Shown: positions 25,533-35,204 of the stretch, piece by piece
Layout of the letters: every line of letters begins with the position of its first letter
How positions within the stretch are numbered: position 1 is the first letter of the stretch
NCBI GenBank assembly: GCA_947648385.1
Contig: CANSNO010000001.1
Span: 1 to 64,000 of the forward strand
Origin: an uncultured Clostridia bacterium
GTDB lineage: Bacteria > Bacillota > Clostridia > Oscillospirales > Butyricicoccaceae
Direction of reading: 5' to 3'
Length of the DNA: 64,000 nucleotides
The notes under the pieces: model-generated
The model's database searches: none
The model's input: the letters and a program-made list of their open reading frames with translations, nothing else
Told to the model about the DNA's origin: nothing
Program-made: the position numbers and the translations under genes

Positions 25533-26856
25533 AAAGCTCCCCCCCTTCGGCTGGATCGGGGCGCGAATCGACCGCAAAATAGCCATATCCCTTGTGGCTC
25601 TGGCCCTTTTGGGCTGGGTGCTTTCGGCCTTTGGGTTTTTGTCATATTTCAAGGGCTTTGTGGGCGACGCCTATGACGCCGCCGTTGAAAGCGTTCAATC
25701 CGAGGCCTCCAAAGCCGCCCTGTTCCTTGAGGGCAGCGGAGGCGACTGCCGCGGGCTGGACGCCCTGTTTGAGGGCAGCGGATTTTTCTGTACCGTCACA
25801 AACGAGCGGGGAGATATCGTCTATTCCGGCGGCAAACCCGATATACCTACAGGGCTGGCGGCCCTTTCGTCGGTCACCGTCAAGCCCGAGGGCGGAGAAA
25901 GCCTTACCATAACCATGCAGACCCCCTTTATGGAAAGGTACGCCATGCTGAAATCCCTGAGCCACCGCGCCACCTATGGCCTTTTGTGCTTTAACGTGGG
26001 CCTGTTCGCCATAGCCGGACTTCTGCTTTATTTCATCGTCATCTCCCCCGTCATAAACCTGAGACGAATGATGACAAACTATCTTGAAAAGGGGGAAATG
26101 CCCACCTCCAGCACGAGGATAGACGAGATAGGCCGCCTGCAAAACACCTTTGCCGAGCTGACGGGAGTGCTTAAAGCCAAGGAGCAGTCGGAGCGCCGCC
26201 TTATCGCCTCCATATCCCACGACCTGAAAACGCCGCTGACCTCCATTCTCGGTTATTCACAAAGGCTCGTTGCCTCCCCCGACCTGCCCGACGATAAAAA
26301 AGAGCGTTATACAAGGCTGATATATGAAAAAGGCGCGGCGATACGCACCATTATTGACGAGTTTGACGACTATCTGGACACGGGACTTCAGGATTCCTCT
26401 CCCATGGAGTTGATGACTGTCGAAGCCCTGTGCGATATGATAAAGGAAGAATACGCCGACGAACTGGCCGACGCCGGAGTCTCTTTCACCGTAAGCTGCT
26501 CCTGCCCCAAGGCCAGAATCATATGCAATCCCCCCCACCTGAAGCGTTATTTCGGAAACCTGATAGGCAATTCCATCTCCCACGGCCACACACACGAGCT
26601 GGAGCTGACGCTGACCTGCGGACAGGTGGGCCGCGATATCGAGCTGGACTTTGCCGACAACGGCATGGGCGTAGGCGACGACAAGCTGCAAACCATTTTT
26701 GAGCCTTTATACACCACCGACAAGGGGCGCAAGGTGTCGGGGCTGGGGCTTTCCATTTGCCGCAGTATTATTTCGGCTCACGGAGGCCGTGTGTCGGCCG
26801 AAAACCTGCACCCGGGCCTGATGATAAAGACGACTTTGCCCTGTGCCGATATGTGA
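25519..26856 (+). CDS. Sensor histidine kinase paired with the regulator
   Basis: The TTG at 25519 is eight bases after AAGGAGG (25504-25510) and overlaps the regulator gene by 14 bases, giving 445 residues. It has two membrane segments (about 18-42 and 155-180) around an extracytoplasmic sensor. HAMP follows, then the H-box SISHDLKTPLTSILGY near 222, N-box YFGNLIGNSISHG, DNGMGVG and SGLGLSICRSI. An alternative ATG at 25480 lies inside the regulator gene and lacks a site. Confidence 0.92.
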   Translation: MKRGKKLPPFGWIGARIDRKIAISLVALALLGWVLSAFGFLSYFKGFVGDAYDAAVESVQSEASKAALFLEGSGGDCRGLDALFEGSGFFCTVTNERGDIVYSGGKPDIPTGLAALSSVTVKPEGGESLTITMQTPFMERYAMLKSLSHRATYGLLCFNVGLFAIAGLLLYFIVISPVINLRRMMTNYLEKGEMPTSSTRIDEIGRLQNTFAELTGVLKAKEQSERRLIASISHDLKTPLTSILGYSQRLVASPDLPDDKKERYTRLIYEKGAAIRTIIDEFDDYLDTGLQDSSPMELMTVEALCDMIKEEYADELADAGVSFTVSCSCPKARIICNPPHLKRYFGNLIGNSISHGHTHELELTLTCGQVGRDIELDFADNGMGVGDDKLQTIFEPLYTTDKGRKVSGLGLSICRSIISAHGGRVSAENLHPGLMIKTTLPCADM

Positions 26857-26902
26857 TGAACGCCTAAAGGGTATATTTCACCCACTTTTACCATACGTAA
26901 AG

Positions 26903-26938
26903 AAAACCCCCTTTGCCTTTTCGGCAAAGGGGGTTCTT
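26903..26938. terminator. Bidirectional terminator between the two-component genes and ftsZ
   Basis: AACCCCCTTTGCC pairs with GGCAAAGGGGGTT around TTTTC. On the minus strand it is followed by TTTTCTTT, so it also ends the division cluster. Confidence 0.9.
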
Positions 26939-26948
26939 AATATTCCGT

Positions 26949-28097
26949 TTAGTTTTTGGGATGGTTCTCCAGCATCCTGAGGACTATTTCCAGAGGATCC
27001 TCGTCGGGCTTGCCTTCGTTCTGCTGGGGCTGCTCGGGTTCGGCCGTCTGGGGCTGTGTCTCCTCCTGCTGGGCCTTTTCAACGGCCTCGGTAAAGGGCT
27101 TGTCCCCAATGGCCGCCTCGGCCTTCTTACTGACGGGGGCGCCGCTGTCAAAGCCCGTGGCGATGACGGCTATACGCACCTCGTCCTCAAGGGTGTCGTC
27201 AATGGCGGCGCCCCATATAAGATGTACGTCGGGATGGGCGGCCTGCTGTACCATGGTGGCCGCGTCCTCGACCTCCTCCAGACTGATGTCGGGAGAGCAG
27301 GCTATGTTAATTATGACCCTCTTGGCGCCGTCGATGGAGGTCTCAAGCAGAGGGCTTCTGATGGCCATTTTGGCGGCCTCCATGGCCTTCTCCTTGCCCG
27401 AGGCGCGGCCCGTGCCCATGTGGGCGTAACCGGCGTCGGTCATGACGGTGGATATATCGGCAAAGTCGAGGTTGATAATGCCGGGGACTGTGATAAGCTC
27501 GCTTATGCTCTGCACGCCCTGAAGCAGCACGCTGTCGGCAACCTCAAAGGCGTTCTGGAGGGTTATCTTCTGCTCGCTGACCAGCTTGAGGCGCTCGTTG
27601 GGGATGATGACAAGGGCATCGACCTTTTCTTTAAGGGCGGCTATGCCTTCGGAAGCCTGCTCGACGCGCCTTTTGCCCTCCCATGTGAAGGGGCGCGTGA
27701 CGATGCCGATGGTCAGTATGCCCATGCTCTTGGCAATCTCGGCGATGACGGGAGCGCCGCCGGTGCCTGTGCCGCCGCCCATACCGGCCGTGATAAAGAC
27801 CATATTCGAGCCTTCAAGCAGCTTGCGTATCTCGTCCTCGCTCTCTCTGGCGGCCTTTTCGCCCACATCGGGCTTAGAGCCGGCTCCGCGGCCTCCGGTC
27901 AGCTTTTCGCCCACCTGAAGCTTGACGTCGGCGGCCGAGTAGTTGAGCGCCTGCTTGTCCGTATTTACAGCGATAAAATCTATACCTTTAATTCCCGAAC
28001 CAACCATTCTGTTAACGGCGTTTCCTCCGCCGCCGCCAACGCCGATGACTTTGATAACTACGCCCGACTCGGCGCCGGTTTCAAATGCATAGCTCAT
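26949..28097 (-). CDS. ftsZ: Cell-division GTPase FtsZ
   Basis: This 382-residue protein polymerises into the Z ring. It has GVGGGGGNAVNRM near 22, the tubulin signature GMGGGTGTGGAPVIAEIAK near 105, and the T7 loop region NLDFADISTVM near 207. The linker after about 320 is Gln/Glu/Pro-rich. The last residues, PLEIVLRMLENHPKN, stand where the conserved peptide (consensus like D-I-P-x-F-L-R) binds FtsA and other partners; the fit is poor (EIVLRML). No ftsA gene lies next to it. It is the last gene of the division and wall cluster. Confidence 0.97.
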   Translation of the reverse strand: MSYAFETGAESGVVIKVIGVGGGGGNAVNRMVGSGIKGIDFIAVNTDKQALNYSAADVKLQVGEKLTGGRGAGSKPDVGEKAARESEDEIRKLLEGSNMVFITAGMGGGTGTGGAPVIAEIAKSMGILTIGIVTRPFTWEGKRRVEQASEGIAALKEKVDALVIIPNERLKLVSEQKITLQNAFEVADSVLLQGVQSISELITVPGIINLDFADISTVMTDAGYAHMGTGRASGKEKAMEAAKMAIRSPLLETSIDGAKRVIINIACSPDISLEEVEDAATMVQQAAHPDVHLIWGAAIDDTLEDEVRIAVIATGFDSGAPVSKKAEAAIGDKPFTEAVEKAQQEETQPQTAEPEQPQQNEGKPDEDPLEIVLRMLENHPKN

Positions 28098-28132
28098 AAT
28101 ATTCCTCCGTATTTTAACTTTTATGTTCTGTT

Positions 28133-28900
28133 TTAAATTATGCTTCTGTCAAGGGTGAAATAGCCCGTTTTGCCGTCCGAGACATCTATAATGCCCATCT
28201 CGTTCTCACCGAGGGAATCTATGACGGCCTGCAAAAATCTGAACTTGTGCTCCATATCGTCGGCGCCGCCGACCTTTACGAGAAAGCGGTTTTGAAATTT
28301 GAAGTTTATCTCATACACACGGGTTATGTCTATGTCACCTATATTATTAAGTATATCATTATTTTTTGCGGTATTCAATACAGAAAAAAGAGCTTTTGAG
28401 CTTTCTTCGTCTAAAAATTCGGCATATTTTCCAACTTCAGGGTCGCTGAGCTGCCCTCCCGTCACAACGGGGACGCTGTCGTCCTTTAAATTTCCGATTT
28501 TCTGTAATATTTTACCTTTGGCGTCAATCAGATAATAGTTGCCGTCGCTCCGCACGGCCACAGCCGGCACGCATGGGGTGACGATTATTTCAATGGTATC
28601 GGGCAGGGAACGTCTCATCTGTATCTCGTCGATATAGGGGCAGACGGCAAAGATGTTGCTGATGGATGCGAACTTGTTGAAAAGGAACATACTCTGCCCC
28701 ACGTGTATATTGGAAGCCTCTATTATCTCTTCCTTGGTATATATGGTCTCTCCCGTGACCTTTATCTCCCCTATTTTAAAGAAAATGACGGCGGCCGAGG
28801 CAAGCGCGGCAAGTATCATGACAAAGCAAATAAAGGAGACGAAAAGCCGAAAGCCCCGTCTGCCCCGCCGTCTGCTTCTGTAATTCCCTGCCCTTCTCAA
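28133..28900 (-). CDS. ftsQ: Divisome protein FtsQ/DivIB
   Basis: This 255-residue bitopic protein has a basic cytoplasmic tail (RSRRRGRRG), one membrane segment (about 20-44) and a POTRA domain (about 46-120: IKVTGETIYTKEEIIEASN and IDEIQMRRSLPDTIEIIV). A beta domain follows. It holds the FtsL/FtsB/SpoVD complex at the septum. The position between murA and ftsZ supports the name. Confidence 0.9.
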   Translation of the reverse strand: MRRAGNYRSRRRGRRGFRLFVSFICFVMILAALASAAVIFFKIGEIKVTGETIYTKEEIIEASNIHVGQSMFLFNKFASISNIFAVCPYIDEIQMRRSLPDTIEIIVTPCVPAVAVRSDGNYYLIDAKGKILQKIGNLKDDSVPVVTGGQLSDPEVGKYAEFLDEESSKALFSVLNTAKNNDILNNIGDIDITRVYEINFKFQNRFLVKVGGADDMEHKFRFLQAVIDSLGENEMGIIDVSDGKTGYFTLDRSII

Positions 28901-28919
28901 TTCCTATCACCGCCGGTAT

Positions 28920-30167
28920 TTATTCGCGTGTTACCATGGCCCCCACAGATGTGAGAGCGTCCTCTATCTTCTCGTATCCTCTGTCGATATGGTGTATCTC
29001 GCCGATGGTGCTTTCGCCCTCGGCCGCCAGCGCCGCTATCACCATAGCCGCGCCGCCCCTGAGGTCGGTGGCCATCATTCCCGCGCCGTGAAGGCGGCTG
29101 ACGCCCTCTACCACGGCGACTCTGCCGCTGACCTTTATCTTTGCCCCCATGCGCTCAAGCTCGCTGACATGGCGGTATCTGTTTTCAAATATGCTCTCGT
29201 GAAAAACCGTGGCTCCGTCGGCCACGCAGGCGGCCGCCATGAGCTGGGCCTGACTGTCGGTGGGAAAGCCCGGGTAGGGCATCGTCCTGACAAAGGGCAT
29301 GGCCCTCAGCCTCTGACGGGCCTTTATCCTGACCGTGCGGCCGCTGACCGATATATCGGCTCCGCCGTCCGAAAGCTTTTCTATCACTGTGCCGATATGC
29401 TCCGGCTCACACTCTTTAACGGTCAGGTCTCCGCCGGCCGCCGCAGCCGCGCACAAATATGTAGCCGTCTCTATCCTGTCGGGCATGACGCGATGCTCGG
29501 TATCAAAGGAGGTGCGGCCTCCCATAATTGTTATCTCGCCGCTTCCTGCGCCGTAGACGGCGGCTCCGGTCTTTCTCAAAAACTGCTGAAGGTCTTCTAT
29601 CTCCGGCTCTCTGGCGGCGTTGATTATCCTTGTGGCGCCGCGGCAGGCCGTGGCCGCCAGCATGATGTTTTCGGTGGCTCCGACGCTGGGAAAGGCCAGG
29701 ATGATGTCCCTGCCCCTCATGTCCTCGGCATGACAGCTTATGGCGCCGCCCTCGTTCTCTATCACGGCGCCCAGCTTTGAAAGGGCGTCAAGATGCAGGT
29801 CGATGGGTCTCGGCCCCAGCTCGCACCCTCCGGGAGTATGTAAAAGCGCCCTGCCGCATCTGGCGATTATCGGGCCGAGAAAGATGACCGAGGAGCGCAT
29901 TTCGCGCATAAGCTCGTCGGGCACATCCCAGCGCGTGACGACGGTGGAATCGACGATGACGTCCTTGCCTTCCCTCGTGACCTTGCACCCCAGATGTTCG
30001 AGGATATTTATGGCCGAGGTGACGTCTCGCAGGTCGGGACAGTTGTGAAGGATATTTATGCCGCCGTTTATAAGTGTGGCCGCCAAAATAGGCAGCACGC
30101 TGTTTTTGGCGCCGTTGGCCCTGATGACCCCCTCGAGAGGACGGCCTCCCTGTATTTTTAATCTCAT
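28920..30167 (-). CDS. murA: UDP-N-acetylglucosamine 1-carboxyvinyltransferase MurA
   Basis: This 415-residue enzyme makes the first committed step of peptidoglycan synthesis by adding enolpyruvate to UDP-GlcNAc. It has NGAKNSVLPILAA near 20 and HTPGGCELGPRPIDLHL near 110-126. This holds the catalytic Cys that fosfomycin attacks, so the enzyme should be fosfomycin-type sensitive in principle. The length is normal. Confidence 0.97.
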   Translation of the reverse strand: MRLKIQGGRPLEGVIRANGAKNSVLPILAATLINGGINILHNCPDLRDVTSAINILEHLGCKVTREGKDVIVDSTVVTRWDVPDELMREMRSSVIFLGPIIARCGRALLHTPGGCELGPRPIDLHLDALSKLGAVIENEGGAISCHAEDMRGRDIILAFPSVGATENIMLAATACRGATRIINAAREPEIEDLQQFLRKTGAAVYGAGSGEITIMGGRTSFDTEHRVMPDRIETATYLCAAAAAGGDLTVKECEPEHIGTVIEKLSDGGADISVSGRTVRIKARQRLRAMPFVRTMPYPGFPTDSQAQLMAAACVADGATVFHESIFENRYRHVSELERMGAKIKVSGRVAVVEGVSRLHGAGMMATDLRGGAAMVIAALAAEGESTIGEIHHIDRGYEKIEDALTSVGAMVTRE

Positions 30168-30233
30168 AGGCTCCTTCCTTTCATGAATAGCTAAACCATT
30201 CTATGACTTTGAGAGCCTCGGAGTGACGAAATA

Positions 30234-31352
30234 TCAATTATTTACGGTTTCGATTATGGCCTGATATATCTTGTCCAGCGCGTCCTCACGGGCCATGGCG
30301 CGCGCCCTGAGACCCATGGCCTCGAGGCCCGAGCGGTCGGAAAGCATCTCCCTTGCCGCCTCATAAAGCTGTTTGCCGCTTATCTCCTTTTCAAGGGCCA
30401 CCCTGGCGGCTCCGGCCCTTTCAAGGGCGCGGGCGTTTTTCTCCTGATGATTGTCGGCCACATAGGGAGAAGGCACTATAAGAGACGGCTTGCCGCAGGC
30501 GCAGACCTCGGCCAGCGTGCTGGCTCCGGCGCGGCAGATGACAAGGTCGCAGGAGTTCATAACCCTGCCCATATCGTAAATATATTCCATAAGGCGTATA
30601 TTGTCGCAGTCCGCAAGGTCGACGCCCTTTTCCCTTATCTCTCCCGGCATCCACTGATAATTGGCCCTTCCGGCGGCCAGAATGAGGTTAAAGCTCTTTT
30701 CCTCGGCCAGAATGGAGATGAACTCCTCCATCTTTTTGTTCATATACATGGCTCCCACCGAGCCCCAGAAGCACAATACCGTCGGCTTTCCGTTGTCAAA
30801 GGGAGGCTGATGAGGCAAGGCTCTTTCGCTGAACATTTCCGGCCTGACGGGACTGCCTGTGTATACTATCCTTTTTGACTTGGAAAAGAAGGATTTTGTT
30901 TCCTCAAACGCCACCATAATCAAATCGGCCCTTTTGGCAAGCCCCTTGAGGGCGACTCCGGGGGTGGCATTGACCTCCAGAACGGCCGATTTGACGCCCA
31001 TCGACTGGGCGGCGCGCACCATGGGGAAGCAGGCGTAGCCTCCCGTGCCGATGACGATATCGGGTTTTTGCTCCTCTATCACCCTTTTGGCCAGGTTGGA
31101 GGCCGCGTAAGCGTTCGAGAGGGCCTTGACGTTCTTTTTTAAGCCGTTTATGCTGATGCTCCTCGAAAGACCGGCCAGAGGAAAGGTATATATCGGATAG
31201 CCCTCTCTTTCAACAAGGCGCTCCTCTATGCCTCCGACGCCGCCTGAAAAGGCTATCTCGCACCCCGGCACGGCCGATTTAAGGTGAGCGGCGATGGCAA
31301 GGGCCGGGTTGACATGACCGGCTGTGCCGCCTCCGGCAAATATGACCTTCAT
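30234..31352 (-). CDS. murG: Lipid II synthase glycosyltransferase MurG
   Basis: This 372-residue GT-B enzyme transfers GlcNAc to lipid I at the inner membrane face. It shows FAGGGTAGHVNPALAIA at the N-terminus, IGTGGYACFPMV near 105, and the donor-binding ICRAGASTLAEVCACGKPS near 265. It follows ftsW by six bases. Confidence 0.97.
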   Translation of the reverse strand: MKVIFAGGGTAGHVNPALAIAAHLKSAVPGCEIAFSGGVGGIEERLVEREGYPIYTFPLAGLSRSISINGLKKNVKALSNAYAASNLAKRVIEEQKPDIVIGTGGYACFPMVRAAQSMGVKSAVLEVNATPGVALKGLAKRADLIMVAFEETKSFFSKSKRIVYTGSPVRPEMFSERALPHQPPFDNGKPTVLCFWGSVGAMYMNKKMEEFISILAEEKSFNLILAAGRANYQWMPGEIREKGVDLADCDNIRLMEYIYDMGRVMNSCDLVICRAGASTLAEVCACGKPSLIVPSPYVADNHQEKNARALERAGAARVALEKEISGKQLYEAAREMLSDRSGLEAMGLRARAMAREDALDKIYQAIIETVNN

Positions 31353-31358
31353 AGGCTG

Positions 31359-32567
31359 TTACCTTCCTTTTCTATCTCTATCCCTCAGTTCATCCTCGGG
31401 TTTTCTGTATCTCGACACACACAGCACAACGCCCACCTCGGCCAAAAGCATCATAAGGGACGTGCCGCCGTAGCTGAAAAAGGGCAGCGACGCGCCCGTG
31501 ACGGGCAGAAGCCCCGTGACGACGCCGACATTGAATATGGTCTGCACGGCTATCTGGGTGGTCACTCCGGCAACAAGAAGGGTGCCGAAGCGGTCGGGCG
31601 CCTTGGAGGCGATATAATAGCCCCTGATTATCAGGGCCGCGAAAAGGGTCAGAATGAGCATAGCGCCGAAAAAGCCAAGCTCCTCGCATATGACCGAAAA
31701 GATAAAATCGTTGGCCGGCTCGGGGAGATAAAGATGCTTCTGTCTGCCCTGGCCGAGGCCGAGGCCGCCGAGGCCGCCGCTGGCTATGGACAGCAGGGAC
31801 TGCGCCCCCTGCCAGCCGTCGTTTCTGAAATCGGAAAAGGGGTCGAACCAGACCTTGATGCGGTTCATGGCGTACTTATGGGTGAGCAGATAGCCCACGA
31901 TTCCGGCAAAGCCCACACCACCTATGCTGAGAAGCCAGAAAAGGCTTGCCCCTCCGAGAAAAATTATTATCAGACCTATGGCCGCTATGGTGACCGTGGC
32001 CGAAAGGTGGGGCTGCCAATAGAGGCAGAGGGCCGTCACGCCGGTTATGGCGAAAAAGGGGAAAATGCCGTACATGAACCTTTTCATCTTTTTCGGCCCC
32101 TGAATGGTGGCCCAGCTTGAGAAAAAAAGGATAAAAGCGAACTTTGTTATCTCCGAGGGCTGAAAGTTGGTAAAGCCCAAATTAATCCATCGGGTGGCTT
32201 TGTTTATAGTGACCCACATGGAGGGCACCACCTTTATGCTTGCAAGAAGGGCGGTGGAAGCTACCATAAGGGGAATGGCGAAATAGTGAAACTTGTGGTA
32301 GTCGAATCCGGATACTATCATCATAAGGCCCAGGCCCATCAGGGCGAATATACCCTGCTTGAGGACATAGCTGTAGGGGCTCATATCCTTTTTATAATAT
32401 CCGTCCACATAGCTTGCCGAATAAAGGCAGACAAGGCCTATCAGAAGGAGCAGCAGCACCAGAACCAGAAAGGGCTCGTCGATGCCCGAACGCCTTTTCG
32501 GAAGCTGGCTGACCTTTATCTCACGGCTGCGTCTTTTTTCATTTTTATCATAGTTTATATAGTCCAA
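31359..32567 (-). CDS. ftsW: SEDS-family glycosyltransferase FtsW/SpoVE
   Basis: This is a roughly 400-residue SEDS peptidoglycan polymerase with about ten membrane segments. The family motifs are KFAFILFFSSWA, GLGQGRQKHLYLPEPANDFIFS and FFSYGGTSLMMLL near the end. The start is unsure: the longest frame begins at a TTG (32591) within the repeat hairpin, but GAGGTG at 32574-32579 best serves the TTG at 32565-32567 (402 residues); the GTG at 32574-32576 is a third choice. Whether it acts in division or sporulation (SpoVE) cannot be decided, although the neighbour spoVD and position suit either. Confidence 0.9.
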   Translation of the reverse strand: MDYINYDKNEKRRSREIKVSQLPKRRSGIDEPFLVLVLLLLLIGLVCLYSASYVDGYYKKDMSPYSYVLKQGIFALMGLGLMMIVSGFDYHKFHYFAIPLMVASTALLASIKVVPSMWVTINKATRWINLGFTNFQPSEITKFAFILFFSSWATIQGPKKMKRFMYGIFPFFAITGVTALCLYWQPHLSATVTIAAIGLIIIFLGGASLFWLLSIGGVGFAGIVGYLLTHKYAMNRIKVWFDPFSDFRNDGWQGAQSLLSIASGGLGGLGLGQGRQKHLYLPEPANDFIFSVICEELGFFGAMLILTLFAALIIRGYYIASKAPDRFGTLLVAGVTTQIAVQTIFNVGVVTGLLPVTGASLPFFSYGGTSLMMLLAEVGVVLCVSRYRKPEDELRDRDRKGR

Positions 32568-32585
32568 AAAAGACACCTCATTTCT

Positions 32586-32716
32586 CCCCAAAAAATCTTT
32601 GATTTTTCGGGGGCCCCGATAACTTAAATAGATTTTGCCGAAATGGGTTCGTCAAAACCGTTACGCCGGACTGCCGGCGGTCGCGTCACAAGACGCTCCA
32701 AAGTTGTGTCTTACGC
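32586..32716. repeat. Dispersed repeat element, copy C, between ftsW and mraY
   Basis: This is the most complete copy. CCCC-AAAAATC (32586-32597) pairs with GATTTTT-GGGG (32601-32612) and ends in GGGGGCCCC. An AT-rich arm follows with ATAGATTTTGCCG, then the core 32634-32708 shared with copy A, including the CGCCGG/CCGGCG and GCGTC/GACGC hairpins. It fills almost the whole gap between mraY (stop at 32722) and ftsW, and its hairpin lies just upstream of the ftsW ribosome site. Confidence 0.85.
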
Positions 32717-32721
32717 AATTT

Positions 32722-33696
32722 TTAAATTACTATGCCGAAATAGCTCAAGAGGCAGCAAACGACCGTCACGGCGGTGAAGACTGCCACTATTTTGCTTTCG
32801 CTCCAGCCGCACATTTCAAAATGGTGGTGTATGGGAGCCATTTTAAAAATGCGCTTGCCATGGGTCAGCTTGAAATAGACGACCTGAATGATATCGGAAA
32901 GGGTCTCGACGATATAAATTATTCCGACAGGCACAAGTATAAGGGGCATATTGCAGGCATAGGCCATGGCGCAGACGGCGCCGCCGAGAAAAAGCGCCCC
33001 CGTATCGCCCATAAAGACCTTTGCCGGATGCCTGTTGAAGATAAAAAATCCGGCCAGCGCGCCGAAGAGGGCGCCCGAAAAGAGCCTTGCCGGGCTGTCG
33101 AAACAGAGGAATACTCCGCTGAAAAAGGCCGCCACAACGGCCGTAACCGACGTACACAGGCCGTCGATGCCGTCGGTCAGGTTGACGGCGTTGTCGCACC
33201 CGACGATGACAAAAACCGAAAAGAGCAGATAAAAGAGCCACGGGACGTCTATCTCGACCCCCACAAAGGGGACGATAATGACAGGCTCTATATATCCCAT
33301 TGTTCTCATGACCGTGACAAAAAGGGTGGCGGCGGCAATCTGCAAAAGCAGCTTCTGTCCGGCCGTCAGGCCCTTGTTGCGGTGCTTTTTTATCTTTGTA
33401 TAATCGTCGACAAAGCCGACGGCGGCAAAAACAAGGGAGAGCATGAGCATGAGCAGGGGGCGGTATTCCCCTGCGCTTATCATAGCCGGCAGGCAGACGA
33501 GGATGGGCGCCAGAATGGCGAGGATAAATATAATTCCTCCCATCGTGGGCGTGTTTTCCTTGTTCATGTGCCAGGTGGGGCCGTCATCAAGTATCTTCTG
33601 GCCGAACTTCATGGCCGTCAGCATCCTGATGACGGACGGCGCGGCGATGATAGCTGTGACAAAGGCGGCTATACCGCCGAAGGCTATAGTTTTCAT
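32722..33696 (-). CDS. mraY: Phospho-N-acetylmuramoyl-pentapeptide transferase MraY
   Basis: This 324-residue integral membrane enzyme makes lipid I from UDP-MurNAc-pentapeptide and undecaprenyl phosphate. It has the DDYTKI Mg-binding motif near 120, NLTDGIDGLC near 175 and APIHHHFEMCGWSESKI near 280. About ten membrane segments are expected. It follows murE with a 40-base gap and no murF between. Confidence 0.97.
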   Translation of the reverse strand: MKTIAFGGIAAFVTAIIAAPSVIRMLTAMKFGQKILDDGPTWHMNKENTPTMGGIIFILAILAPILVCLPAMISAGEYRPLLMLMLSLVFAAVGFVDDYTKIKKHRNKGLTAGQKLLLQIAAATLFVTVMRTMGYIEPVIIVPFVGVEIDVPWLFYLLFSVFVIVGCDNAVNLTDGIDGLCTSVTAVVAAFFSGVFLCFDSPARLFSGALFGALAGFFIFNRHPAKVFMGDTGALFLGGAVCAMAYACNMPLILVPVGIIYIVETLSDIIQVVYFKLTHGKRIFKMAPIHHHFEMCGWSESKIVAVFTAVTVVCCLLSYFGIVI

Positions 33697-33736
33697 GGCT
33701 CAAACCTCCCACGGAGACAAGGTCTCCGCCTTTCCT

Positions 33737-35176
33737 TTATCTTTTGAAGTAGCTCTGCACCTCTTCATATTCGTCAAGATGGTGCTTGACTCCCTTTATC
33801 TCCTGATAGTTTTCATGTCCCTTGCCCATCAGCAGGATGACGTCGTCCTTTTGGGCGTGGCCGAGGGCGTATTTTATGGCCTCTCTCCTGTCCTCGATGA
33901 CGACATGGGGACAGCCGCTCTTTTCCACTCCGGGCAGTATCTCGTTTATTATGTCCATCGGCTCCTCGCCTCTGGGATTGTCGCTGGTGACGACGCAGAA
34001 ATCGGCCAGACGGCCGGCTATCTCGCCCATAATGGGTCTTTTTGTCCTGTCGCGGTCGCCTCCGCATCCGAAGAGGGCCACCATCCTGCCCTTGGCAAAA
34101 CCCCTCGCGGCTTTGAGAATATTCTCCACGCCGTCGGGGGTGTGGGCATAGTCCAAAAGGACGGTGAAATCGCCCGGCACGGGCACGCTTTGTGCCCTGC
34201 CCTTTACGACGTGGGCATTTTTAAGTGCCTCGACGGCCTTGACAAAGGGCACGCCGACGGCGCATACGCATCCGACCGCCGTCATGGCATTATATACCGA
34301 AAACAGTCCCGGTATGCCAAGACGAGCTTTGACCTTTTCTCCCTTATGGCTCAGCTCGAAGGCGACGCCGTCCCCGGCAAGCTCGATATCGGAAGCAAAA
34401 AAGTCGGCCTTTTCGTTTTTGACAGAAAAGGTCTCATGGCAGGGACAACCTCCCCCCAGCATAAGGGGCGCGTACCCGTCATCAAAGTTTATCACGCTGC
34501 GGCGGCACCTGTCAAATAAAACAGCTTTGGCGGCGGCGTATTCGTCCATAGTGTTGTGAAAATCGAGGTGATCCTGAGTCAGATTTGTGAAGGCTGCCGC
34601 GTCAAACTCTATGCCGTAAACCCTGTCGAGGGCAAGTGAATGAGAGGAGACCTCCATGATGATATACTCGCACCCCTCGTCGACCATATGGGCGAAAAGG
34701 GCGTAAAGGTCGAGGGATTCGGGCGTAGTCCTGTCGCTGGGGATAAACTCGCCGCCAATCATGTTTCCGTTGGTGCCCACAAGGCCGCATTTATGCCCCA
34801 TGCTTTCAAGCATATTTTTTATCAGATTGGTGACGGTGGTTTTACCGTTGGTTCCCGTCACCCCTATCATTTTGGCCTTTTTTTCGGGGTGGCCGTAAAA
34901 GTTTGAGGCCATGACGGCCAGCGCCCTGCGGCTGTCCTTTACAAGCACATATGGTATACCGCACTCGCATGGGGCGTCCATTATGGCCGCCGAGGCCCCC
35001 AGAGAGGCGGCGGACGGAATGAACCTTCTTCCGTCGGCCTTAAAGCCCCTTACGGCCACAAAGGCGGCGCCGGGACAGGCCTTTCGGGAGTCAAAGCAGA
35101 GGGAGTTTATTTCGGCGTCGGGGTCGGCTTGCCACTCGATGACCTCAACCGAGGCCAGAATATCTTTCAGCTTCAT
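33737..35176 (-). CDS. murE: UDP-MurNAc-tripeptide synthetase MurE (meso-DAP type)
   Basis: This 479-residue ligase has GVTGTNGKTTVTNLI (ATP site) near 105 and the acceptor-recognition motif DNPRGEEP near 400. DNPR marks enzymes that add meso-diaminopimelate rather than lysine. I prefer the ATG at 35174-35176, seven bases after GGGAG; the frame extends two codons to a TTG at 35182. Confidence 0.96.
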   Translation of the reverse strand: MKLKDILASVEVIEWQADPDAEINSLCFDSRKACPGAAFVAVRGFKADGRRFIPSAASLGASAAIMDAPCECGIPYVLVKDSRRALAVMASNFYGHPEKKAKMIGVTGTNGKTTVTNLIKNMLESMGHKCGLVGTNGNMIGGEFIPSDRTTPESLDLYALFAHMVDEGCEYIIMEVSSHSLALDRVYGIEFDAAAFTNLTQDHLDFHNTMDEYAAAKAVLFDRCRRSVINFDDGYAPLMLGGGCPCHETFSVKNEKADFFASDIELAGDGVAFELSHKGEKVKARLGIPGLFSVYNAMTAVGCVCAVGVPFVKAVEALKNAHVVKGRAQSVPVPGDFTVLLDYAHTPDGVENILKAARGFAKGRMVALFGCGGDRDRTKRPIMGEIAGRLADFCVVTSDNPRGEEPMDIINEILPGVEKSGCPHVVIEDRREAIKYALGHAQKDDVILLMGKGHENYQEIKGVKHHLDEYEEVQSYFKR

Positions 35177-35204
35177 TTTCAATCTCCCTTTCTTTTTTGC
35201 AATA

